A stretch of DNA of 64,000 nt from Lantana camara (taxonomy: Eukaryota; Streptophyta; Magnoliopsida; Lamiales; Verbenaceae): contig CM074863.1 of assembly GCA_037501455.1 (NCBI GenBank), positions 55,905,501 through 55,969,500 on the forward strand, read 5' to 3'. The position numbers were made by a program, and so were the translations under genes. Positions 55,008-64,000 of the stretch are shown here, in pieces. The notes beneath the pieces are model-generated. The model saw nothing but the letters and a program-made list of their open reading frames with translations. It was not told where the DNA came from and searched no databases. Position 1 is the stretch's first letter, and each line of letters starts with the position of its first letter.

Positions 55008-57773
55008 GCCCGTTGCCTTATGTTGGCTAACATGTCTCCGGACTTGCAAAGGCAACATGAGGCCATGGAATTCGCTTGGGAGATTTACGACCACTTAGAG
55101 CAACTTTACCGCCATCATGAACGTGTTACAAGGTATAACACTTCAAAGGAATTGTTCCACTTGAGAATGAGGGAAGGTTCAAGTGTCCATGAATATGGAC
55201 TCAAGTTTCTTGCCCTTACTGAGAAACTCGCTTCCATGGACATGCCACTGAAAGATGAGCTTTCAGTGGATTTGTTGCTAGCTTCGCTCCCACCATCATT
55301 CAACCCATTTGTCCTTAACTTCAACATGAATCATGCTGGTGCTACTGTAGCTGAGCTGATTAGTCAGCTTGTGACTGCTGAAAGCACGATCAAGAAGGAC
55401 AATAAGGTTTTGATGGTGAATGCTCCATCTTCCTCTTCTGGGCCTTCTAAAGGTAAGGGCAAGAAAGCCCAAAAGAAGAAGAAGAAACCTCTTAGGCCCA
55501 CTGGTGGCATTTCGAAGGGAAAGGCCCAAAAGAAGAAGCGTGATCAGAAAGAGGATGTTTGCTTCCATTGTGGCAAAGCGGGACATTGGAGGAGAAACTG
55601 CCCAGAGTACAAGGCTACTCTAAAGAAAGGTATCTTTCTCGTTGAAATAAATCTTTCTATTAATTCTAGTTCTTGGGTACTTGATACCGGTTGTGGAACT
55701 CATATCTGTAATGATGTACAGATGCTAAGTGAAGTCCAACAACTCAAAGAAGGAGAATGTGTCTTGAAGATCGGCGATGGCTCAAACGTTGAAGCTCGAG
55801 CTTTAGGCACAATTAGATTAGATTTAGGTAGTTTTGAGTTAGTCTTAAATAAAGTCCTTTATGTACCGAGCATTATTCGTAATATAATTTCAGTTCCAAT
55901 ATTAGATAGTGAAGGTTATGAAACTTATATTAAGAATGGTAAATATTTTATCAAACGGAACAACTCTTCCGTTCACATCGGTACTCTAAGTAATGGACTT
56001 TACCTAACTCAAAATATCAATATTATGAATATACAACGAGAAACAAAGCGTAAGAGAGATGACAAAGTTTCAGCTCCCTTATGGCACGCTAGATTAGGAC
56101 ACATTTCCAAAAACAGAATTAGCAAGATAAACACTTTAGGATCATTCTCTGAAAATGATCTCAAAGAGTTAACTTCTTGCGAATCCTGTCTCAAAGGAAA
56201 AATGTCCAAATTTCCTTTTAAAGGAACTGTGGAACGTGCCACTAAGGTTTTGGATTTGATCCATACTGATGTTTGTGGACCACTTAGTGTAAGCACTAGA
56301 AACAATCATCAGTATTTCATAACCTTTACTGATGACTTTAGTCGGTATGGTTATGTATACTTAATGAAGTATAAATCTGAGGCTTTTGAGAAATTCTTAG
56401 AATTTCAAAAGGAGGTTGAGAACCAAACTGGTCACAAGATCAAAGCACTTCGATCTGATCGAGGAGGCGAATATCTTAGTGAAGAATTCCTTAATCATCT
56501 CAAAGATAATGGGATTATCTCTCAGTGGACTCCTCCGGGAACTCCTCAGCTTAATGGAGTTTCTGAGAGAAGGAATCGAGCCTTACTTGATATGGTTCGT
56601 TCCATGATGAGTTTCACTGACTTACCACCTTCTTTCTGGGGTTATGCCCTAGAAAGTGCAGCAAAGATTTTGAATCTAGTTCCCTCTAAGTCAGTCCCTA
56701 AAACGCCCCATGAAATGTGGCATGGTAAAATCCCTAGCTATTCTTACTTAAGAATTTGGGGTTGTCCTGCTTACGTGAAGAGGACAGTGGGAGATAAGTT
56801 AGAATCTCGTTCTAACTTATGCTACTTTGTAGGTTATCCTAAGGAATCCATAGGATACTACTTCTATGATCAATCTGAGCAAAAGGTGTTTGTTTCCAGA
56901 AATGCGACTTTTCTTGAGGAACCGTTCCTTAAAGAAAAGAAAGGCAAGATCATAGAATTAGAAGAAGTGCAAAGTAACCCCACGCCACCCACTGCAGAAA
57001 CGTCCCCTACTGATCAACCACAACCAATCATGAATTTCGATACACATGTAAATCCTCCTCTAAGGCGTTCTGAACGCACTCCTAGACAGCCGGAGAGATG
57101 GTATGGATTCTTCCATGAAATCTCTCAAAAGGATAATGATCCTTCAACATATGAGGAGGCACTTTCAGATTCTGACTCTGAACAGTGGATAGAAGCCATG
57201 AAATCCGAAATGGATTCCATGAACTCCAACCAAGTTTGGACCTTGGTAGATTTACCTGATGGGGTCAAACCCATAGGTTGCAAATGGATCTTTAAGAGAA
57301 AGCTTGGAGTTGATGGAAGCATTGCAGCCTACAAAGCAAGACTGGTTGCAAAAGGATTCACTCAAAGACCCGGCGTGGACTTTGACGAAACCTTTTCACC
57401 AGTTGCAATGCAAAAGTCCATTCGAATCATGCTTGCCATTGCTGCATATTATGACTATGAGATATGGCAAATGGATGTGAAAACTGCCTTTCTCAATGGT
57501 GACATTGACAAAGACATTTATATGGAGCAACCCATAGGTTTCACATTCAGTGGGAGTGAGCAAAAGGTTTGCAAACTCCAAAGATCAATCTATGGATTGA
57601 AACAGGCATCTAGGAATTGGAACATTCGATTTGATGAATCAGTCAAAGCGTTTGGCTTCATGCAAATTTCGAATGAATCATGTGTGTATAGAAAGGAATT
57701 GGAGACATCAGTGCAATTCTTAGTACTTTATGTTGATACATCCTTCTTATTGGGAATTCGATGGATGACATGA
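55008..57773 (+). pseudogene. pol: Copia Gag-Pol: rest of Gag, protease, integrase, RT start
   Basis: In frame with the upstream 69-codon segment; the first ATG is 55020 and numbering below is from it. The capsid part has LSVDLLLASLPPSFNPF. A Lys-rich linker precedes the CCHC zinc knuckle CFHCGKAGHWRRNC (residues 181-194). The protease active site is DTGCGTH (from 222). The pre-integrase zinc region runs about 352-405. Integrase catalytic residues are Asp417, Asp480 and Glu516, with 35 residues between the last two (DD35E). RT starts near 750 (CKWIFKRK) with a catalytic Asp near 819 in QMDVKTAFLNG. At 57735-57740 the YVDD box loses one base after its first Asp codon, and the frame ends in off-frame residues at 57773. 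Confidence 0.92.
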
Positions 57774-58717
57774 AAGTGACTAAGTTATGGTTATCGAACC
57801 AATTCGAGATGAAAGATCTTGGTGATGCGTCCTATATCCTTGGAATTAAAATCTATAGAGATAGATCTAGAAGGTTAATAGGACTATCACAGTCGACGTA
57901 CATTGACAAAGTATTGAAGAGATTCAATATGGAGTCAGCAAAGGTTAAGAACCTTCCTATGAGTGTAGGAACATGTCTTTCAAAGAAGATGTGTCCTAAG
58001 ACTAACCTTGAGAAGGAGAGAATGACTCATACACCTTATGCGTCAGCAATAGGTAGCATAATGTATGCAATATTATGTACTCGACCGGATGTGGCTTATG
58101 CACTTAGTGTGACAAGTCGTTTCCAATCTGACCCTGGAGATGGTCACTGGGCTGCCGTGAAGAATATTCTTAAGTACTTGAAAAGTACTAAAGATTTATT
58201 CTTAGTTTACGGAGGTCAGAAAGATCTTACTATCGAAGGATACTGCGATGCAAGCTTTACATCAGACTTAGATGATTTTAAGTCAATGTCAGGATACATT
58301 TTCTGCCTAAACGGCGGTGCAGTGAGTTGGAAGAGTTCCAAGCAAACAACCACTGCAGATTCGACCACTGAGGCCGAATACTTAGCTGCAAATGATGCAG
58401 CTAAGGAAGGTGTTTGGATTAGAAACTTCATTCAAGAGTTGAATGTTGTTCCTAGCATGAAAGACCCCATTACTGTGTTTTGTGACAACACTGGGGCGGT
58501 TGCTCAAGCAAGAGAACCAAGATCTCACCAACGGACCAAGCACATTATGAGGAAGTATCACCTAATCCGTGATATTATCAAAAGAGGAGATGTGTAAATT
58601 GAAAGGGTCACATCAGTAGAGAACGTGGCAGATCCACTTACTAAACCCCTTAGTCGAGAAGCTTTCCAAGGTCATCTTCAGAAGATGGGACTTAGAGTAG
58701 CTTTAGAATGGCTTTGA
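57738..58717 (+). pseudogene. pol: Copia RT C-terminus and RNase H, frameshifted
   Basis: Continuation in a different frame after the one-base loss; the first ATG in that frame is 57761. It includes MKDLGDASYILGIKI of the RT thumb/connection. RNase H carries its acidic residues in CDAS, TEAEY and CDN. A TAA at 58595-58597 interrupts, but the frame stays open for 39 more codons (ENVADPLTKPLS) to a natural stop, TGA 58715-58717. The protein is therefore broken twice in its C-terminal third. Confidence 0.9.
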
Positions 58718-58733
58718 CGGGCAAGTGGGAGAT
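58718..58733 (+). promoter_or_regulatory. Copia polypurine tract
   Basis: CGGGCAAGTGGGAGAT directly before the 3' LTR; the AAGTGGGAGA core is a usual copia purine tract. Confidence 0.85.
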
Positions 58734-60679
58734 TGTTAGGAATAGTGCCCTAAAAGCCGATTGTATATCCGCTTTGTGCTTTTCCTTATTGTAATCACAG
58801 ATAATCTTTGAATAAAATAACGAATTGAGGCAACACTTCTTTATATGCTCTTGTTTGGTATGCGTTTACTTTAGTTGTGCATGTATGAGAACTCCCCTAA
58901 TCCTGATGACTTTAGGACTCTACCATTTAGGTGAAATGGTTCATGAAACGAGCCCTATATCACATAAGTCATGATTAGTAAAATACTCCAAGCCGATGAG
59001 TCCTACAGACAGTGGGAGTGTCAACCTGACTCCTCTAAGGCTTGCTTGTGGGATCACGCCCTTAAGAAGGACCACCTTGTTTCATGGAGGTGCAAAGTGT
59101 ATAGTTGATACGTGCGTGATACATGAGGGTGCTTACTTTAATAAGTAAGTTCACTGAGGTGCCCCGTGTAAGAACATTCCTAAATGGGAAAGGAAGTTTC
59201 TATTTCAGGAAATGGAAACTTCCAGATTAGGAAATGTCTCACGAGTCATTGATGTGATTAATTGATCCTTAGACTTGAGGTTCCTTGTCACTTTATGAGT
59301 TAACTTTGTAGTCTTAGGTATAAGCTTTAAAGGGTGTCGCCTTAGACAACTGATTCAAGGCTTATGCTGGGGCTGCACAAGTGATTCATGAAAGTGAATG
59401 AGAATCAAGAAAGGACCTACACTTGCATTTGCAAGGTGATCTCTTATTGTGTAAGTCATTCATATGCCATATGGAGTCCTTGGCCAAGGCAGTAGATCAA
59501 GACATCAAGAAAAGGGTTTCTTGGATTGAGATCAAATGGATATGAAATGCACTTAACTTTAAGACCGGATTATTAGGGTTCTGATTATTCCCTTACCCTA
59601 GATCTTGGTTGAGAGATAGTAAGTAGGAGGATTGTATCTCGCATGAATCAATGACTTAAAGGTTCTGTCGAATCCGAACATTCCAATTCAGCTAGGGGTT
59701 AAACACCTGTTGCTAGACTATGGTCGTTTAATCTGTGGACTGATTAATTAATTAGTGAATTAATTAATTAGGGTCACTGCTAATTGAATTGAGAACCTAG
59801 AGGGTCACACACAACAACTTGGTTACATGAGTTGAGGCTTTAAAATGATTAAACGAGTTAATCGGGCCAAGAGGGTTCCACACGTGTGAAATCACACGTG
59901 TGGCTCACGTGAGTGACACGTGTCACACACGTGTGAATATATATATATATATTATATATATATGTATTAAATAATTAAATGTGTTAATTATTTAATAGAC
60001 TTTGGTTTAATTTCGAATTAAAAAGAAAGTCTTATTTTGGAGAAAATAATCTAGTTAATTTATTACGAATTAATTAATTAGATAAAAATAAGTTATTTAT
60101 TTTATAATAAATAAAGTATAAAATTATCTAAAAATGGTTTGGATATTTTTAGCTCTCTTAAAAGTTGACTTGAATTAGAATTCAAAGTCAAAGTTGGAAA
60201 ATACTTGATGATCAAGTAATAGGAGAGAGAGGAACCAAATCCTTGTCCAACAAGGAATAGGTTCGGCCGTCCCTCTCCCTTTCCTATATATAGGGGAGCT
60301 CATGCTCCCCTTTAGAGCTAATTGACAATTCTTTTGGTTCATGTGTTGAACACCTTCCTTTCTCCAAGATCAAATAAACCCTAGGTTAAGCCTAAACACT
60401 AACTAGAGAACTAGCATCCTTACTAGTTAGATTGTGATCAAGTTGGTGGACTTTCTCCAGAGACTTCAAGTTAGAAGTTTGAAGATTCGAGCTTTACCAA
60501 GGAGAGGGGATCAAGCCGCGAGAAGAGCGTTCTTGGGTGGCTTGAAACGCTTCAAGAAAGAACAAAAGAAAAGTAAGTTTTCTGTCTCTACGAATTTGTT
60601 TACACGATTGCGAGTCCAAGGTCCTTTTGTTGGGAAAATTTTTTAAAGTCCGCTGCTTTCTGATTCGTGTTTTCCAACA
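58734..60679 (+). mobile_element. Copia 3' LTR
   Basis: 1,946 bp, same ends as the 5' LTR. About a dozen substitutions, concentrated near 59290, 60060-60135 and 60375-60655. It carries the ACGTG cluster (59879-59936) and TATA box (60285-60293). The open frame at 60434 crosses its U5 and is not a gene. Confidence 0.96.
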
Positions 60680-62330
60680 GAAGGTACCGTTTGCATTCAT
60701 AACACGAGCATTCATGCATTATTCGATCCGGGTGCCACACATACTTTTATATCTTCTGATCTATGTGTCTCTCTGTGCCTACCTGTTATTTGCTCAAATT
60801 CCTGTTATTTTGTGAGTTCGCCTCTGGGAGGTAGTTTGCGGACAGATCGGGTTGTCAGGGGCTGTTCAGTTTTGATTGAGGGGAAAGATTATCCGGCAGA
60901 TTTCATTGTTATGCCTATGAAGAAGTATGGGGTAATCTTTGGGATGGATTGGTAGTATCGGCACCGGGCCGAAGTTGATTGTTGGGTGAAGAGTTGATTG
61001 GAGAAGTTGGGTCGAAGAATGTACCTCTATTATCGTTTATGGAAGCTCGCAAGTTGGTGAAGGATGGAGCCACGGGATTCATTGCCTATCTTCTTAATAA
61101 ACCAAAGGATCAATCAAGTTTTGAGGAGACGGCCGTGGTAAAGGAATATCCCGACGTATTTCTAGAAAATTTAGGTTCTCTACCACCGGATCGGGAGATC
61201 GAATTTGTTATTGATTTATATTCGGGATCAGAACCTTATTCTAAGACTCCTTATAGAATGGCTCCGGCAGAGTTTAAGGAGTTGGAGATTCAACTCGAGG
61301 AATTACTTAAGAGTGGATATATCCGACCGAGTTCATCTCCGTGGGGTGCTCCGGTTCTCTTTGTCAAGAAGAAAGATGGATCGTTGAGGATGTGTATAGA
61401 TTACCGGGAGCTTAATCGGATGACTATCAAGAATAAGTACCCGTTGCCCCACATTGAGGATTTATTTGACATGCTGCAAAGTTCAAAGGTTTATTCGAAA
61501 TTGGATTTAAGGCAAGGCTATTACCAGTTGAAAATCCGGGAAGAGGATATACCAAAGACAGGATTCAATACTCGGTATGGGCATTATGAGTTCGTAGTGA
61601 TGTCGTTTGGTTTGACAAATGCCCCCGCAGCATTTATGGATATGATGCATCGGATTTTTCAGCCCTATTTGGATAAATTCGTCGTAATCTTCATTGATGA
61701 CATTCTCGTGTATTCAAAGACTCCGGATGATCATGCTAGGCATCTCAAATTGGTATTGGAGATGTTGAGAGAGCACCGGTTGTATGCGAAGTTTAGTAAG
61801 TGTGAATTTTGGATTGACCGGGTTGCTTTTCTAGGCCATATTATTTCGAGTAAAGGTCTGGAAGTTGACCCTTCAAAGATCTAGACAGTTATTCAATGGC
61901 AAAGTCCGAAAAATGCTTCCGAGGTTAGAAGTTTCTTGGGATTGGCAGGTTATTACCGAAGGTTCGTGAAGGATTTTTCGAAGATAGCCGGTCCTTTAAC
62001 TCGATTAACTAAGAAGGAAGCTAAATTTGAGTGGGACGAGGCATGCGAAGCAAGTTTTCAACTCTTGAAGGAAAAATTAACCACTGCACCTGTATTAGCA
62101 CTTCCCGAGGGTACTGAAGGATACATGGTTTATACGGAGTTTTGATGCAGAATGGTAAGGTGATAGTTTATGCCTCGAGGAAATTGAAAGATCATGAACA
62201 GAATTATCCCACTCATGATCTCGAGCTTGCAGCAGTGATCTTCGCTTTGGGAAAGTGGAGACACTATCTTTACGGAGTTTCTTTTGAGATCTTTTCCGAC
62301 CACAAGAGTCTCCAGTATCTGTTTTCTTAG
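60680..62330 (+). pseudogene. pol: Element D protease, reverse transcriptase and RNase H, damaged
   Basis: Resumes element D after the copia element. The protease active site reads FDPGATHTFIS (about 60722). A TAG (60954-60956) and a frame disturbance follow GVIFGMDW. The frame 60979-61884 (301 codons) holds the RT fingers and palm: [23 protein letters not shown] and FIDDILVYS, with the active-site aspartates at residues 240-241. A TAG at 61882-61884 ends it; the same frame continues through the connection ([12 protein letters not shown]). RNase H has lost the segment holding the catalytic TDAS motif, present in element C at about 23236, with a frame change near 62135. It then reads [13 protein letters not shown] up to TAG 62328-62330. 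Confidence 0.9.
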
Positions 62331-64000
62331 AAGGAATTAAACAAGAGGCAGAGGCGTTGGATGGAGATGTTGGCAGATTATGAGTGTACGATTCGATACC
62401 ATCCTGGAAAGGCCAACGTGGTCGCGGATGCGCTTAGTAGGAAGGCGAGCATGTCAAGTGTTAAGGTGGGAACTATGGATGAATCTGAGTCTTTCAAGCT
62501 AAGAGCTAGTATTCGGAATATTACGGTTCAACCGGATCTTCAGCAGAGATTGTTTGAAGCTCAGAGAGTGGATTCCGAGGTTCAGAGGTTAGTGCAGAAA
62601 GCTAGAAATGATTCAGAGAGTCCGTTCGGATTTGATGACACCGGGCTTCTAAGGTTTAAGAACAGAGTTGTGGTTCCGGAAGAGTTGAGACGGTTGATAT
62701 TGGAAGAAGCTCATCGATCAGGGTATTCGATACATCCCGGGGGAAATAAGATGTATAAGGACTTAAAGAAATTTTATTGGTGGAATGGACTTAAATGGGA
62801 TGTGATCAACTTCGTAATACATTGTTTGACTTGCCAAGTGGTGAAGGCAGAGCATCAGAAGCCATCGGGGCTACTTCAACCGTTACCTATTCCAGAATGG
62901 AAATGGCAGCAAGTGGCGATGGATTTCGTTTCAGGTCTTCCACGAGTGAAAGGTGGTTTAGATGGAATTTGGGTAATAGTGGATCGACTGACGAAATCGG
63001 CACATTTTCTCGCTATTCGGATGTCGGATAAGGTGAATATATTGGCTAAGAAGTATGTTGATGAAATTGTCCGACTTCATGGAGTACCGGTTAGCATTGT
63101 ATCAGATCGGGATCCGAGGTTCACTTCTAGATTTTGGCAAGAATTGCAAAGGAATCTGGGTACAAGGCTTCAATTCAGCACTGCTTTCCATCCTCAGACA
63201 GATGGGCAATCGGAGAGATTAATTAAATATTTGGAGGATATGTTGAGAGCATGTGCATTGGACTTTTCGAGTTCGTGGAACGAGCAATTGCCTTTGATTG
63301 AATTCGCCTATAATAACAGCTTTCAAGCATCGATACAAATGGCTCCATATGAGGCTCTCTACGGACGGAAATGCAGGTCACCGTTGTTCTTTGATTTGGA
63401 AGAATGGACTTGGACGAAACAAGAGGGTGTGAAACGAGGAAAGAAAAAGGAAAAACCCTCTAGGGTCGTGCAAGAGGCAATTGATAAGGTTCAAATAATC
63501 AGGCAACGGATGAAAGCAGCCCAGGACAGACAGAAAAGCTATGCCGAACACCGAAGGAAAGATCTTCAGTTTGAGGTTGGAGATAGAGTATTCTTGATAG
63601 CCTCACCTCGTAAGGGATTCTCGAGGATTGGAAAAGGAGGGAAATTGAATCCTCAGTATCTAGGACCGTATGAGATTTTGGAGAAAATTGGAGATACGGC
63701 CTACCGTTTGGACCTACCCCCGAGTTTGACCGGAATCCATAATGTATTTCATGTTTCACAGCTTCGGAAATATTATCCAGATGAATCGGAAGTTATCCCC
63801 GTTGAGGAAGTGGAGTTAGAACCGAATCTCACCTTCGTTCAGAAGCCGATTAAGATTTTGGATCGTAAATTTCAAGAGCTTCGAAATCGGCAGATCCCAC
63901 TAGTTAAAGTCTTATGGAGAAGTGATAAAACGGATGAGGCTACGTGGGAGACGGAGGATAAAATGAAAAGATTTTATCCCGAATTGTTCCCGAGTGATCA
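62331..64000 (+). CDS. pol: Element D RNase H tail, integrase and chromodomain, open to window edge
   Basis: A continuous frame of about 556 codons without a stop, in frame with the part before TAG 62328. It opens with the RNase H end [14 protein letters not shown]. The integrase zinc region ends IHCLTCQVVK. The catalytic core has Asp in MDFVSGL, Asp in SDRDPRF and Glu in GQSERL, 35 residues after the second Asp. The C-terminal domain has RKGFSRIGKGGK and [14 protein letters not shown] chromodomain-like end follows (PIKILDRKFQELRNRQIP, VLWRSDKTDEATWE), the Tekay/Del hallmark that directs integration to particular chromatin. It is the least damaged coding stretch here. No start codon of its own is implied. 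Confidence 0.9.

Larger units (their letters stand above)
50607..60679 (+). mobile_element. Complete copia element (10,073 bp), coding frame broken
   Basis: Identical-length LTRs (1,946 bp each), target duplication GAAGG (50602-50606 and 60680-60684), primer site, a 2.2-kb leader, gag-protease-integrase-RT-RNase H order (Ty1/copia) and a purine tract. The LTR start TGTTAGGAATAGTGCCCTA and Gag motifs are like the Angela/BARE lineage. About 12 LTR differences indicate a fairly recent insertion. Three lesions (TAA in gag, one-base frameshift at the RT active site, TAA near the C-terminus) make it non-autonomous. Confidence 0.96.
46605..64000 (+). mobile_element. Gypsy (chromovirus, Tekay/Del type) element D, right end outside window
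   Basis: 5' LTR (46605-49248), primer site, gag, then a 10-kb copia insertion, then protease, RT, RNase H, integrase and chromodomain to the edge. Gene order and the C-terminal chromodomain place it with the Tekay/Del chromoviruses. It is closely related to element C. Gag, the protease linker, RT end and RNase H carry lesions; the integrase segment does not. The 3' LTR is beyond 64000. Confidence 0.93.

Overview
The window is nuclear DNA of a flowering plant, probably a eudicot; the species cannot be named from it. I found no host gene, rRNA, tRNA or CRISPR array. Almost every base belongs to nested LTR retrotransposons: chromodomain Ty3/gypsy elements of the Tekay/Del type with 2.6-4 kb LTRs, and one Ty1/copia family resembling the Angela/BARE type. 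Primer sites complementary to initiator-Met tRNA, 5-bp target duplications (TSDs) and polypurine tracts fix most borders. Divergence counts and alignments were made by eye.

Layout: 1-1860 reverse-strand gypsy LTR fragment (E). 1861-5345 end of an A-type gypsy element and its 3' LTR, with a 756-bp insertion. 5346-11298 copia leader and gag remnant, split by a complete solo gypsy LTR (6565-10086, TSD AATTC). 11299-12414 reverse gypsy LTR piece. 12415-15760 full-length gypsy LTR with mismatched flanks. 15761-31336 gypsy element C: 5' LTR lacking its first 174 bp, broken gag and pol, and a 3' LTR; a copia solo LTR (19839-21782, TSD ATGCA) sits in gag and a gypsy solo LTR (25958-29236, TSD ATTAT) in the 3' LTR. 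31337-44970 A-type element deleted from gag to the integrase tail, whose 3' LTR is split by a very young non-autonomous element with 4,038-bp LTRs (33323-43681, TSD AAAAT). 44971-46604 reverse gypsy LTR piece. 46605 to the window end: gypsy element D, with a complete copia element (50607-60679, TSD GAAGG) in its gag. D's RNase H tail, integrase and chromodomain remain open to the right edge.

Signals not explained by ordinary annotation: (1) the non-autonomous element (a LARD-like element) carries 11 consecutive stem-loops at about 32-bp spacing, with two conserved loop types and stems that vary by compensatory changes; (2) six gypsy LTR families carry, about 1-1.4 kb from the LTR start, arrays of 16-bp palindromes with a CpG-flanked core; the arms differ between families while the 31-34 bp dyad spacing recurs; (3) the gypsy LTRs share a splice-site-like layout with a 46-87 nt internal exon-like block, a motif at the expected branch-point position, and a covarying CAGTCT hairpin; (4) a second covarying hairpin abuts the polypurine tract. 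These suggest conserved RNA- and DNA-level cis signals in otherwise divergent elements.

Inferred order: A-type and copia-remnant layers are oldest, then C and the reverse LTR pieces, then the solo LTRs and D, then the full copia element (about 12 LTR differences in 1,946 bp), and most recently the LARD-like element (about 5 differences in 4,038 bp).
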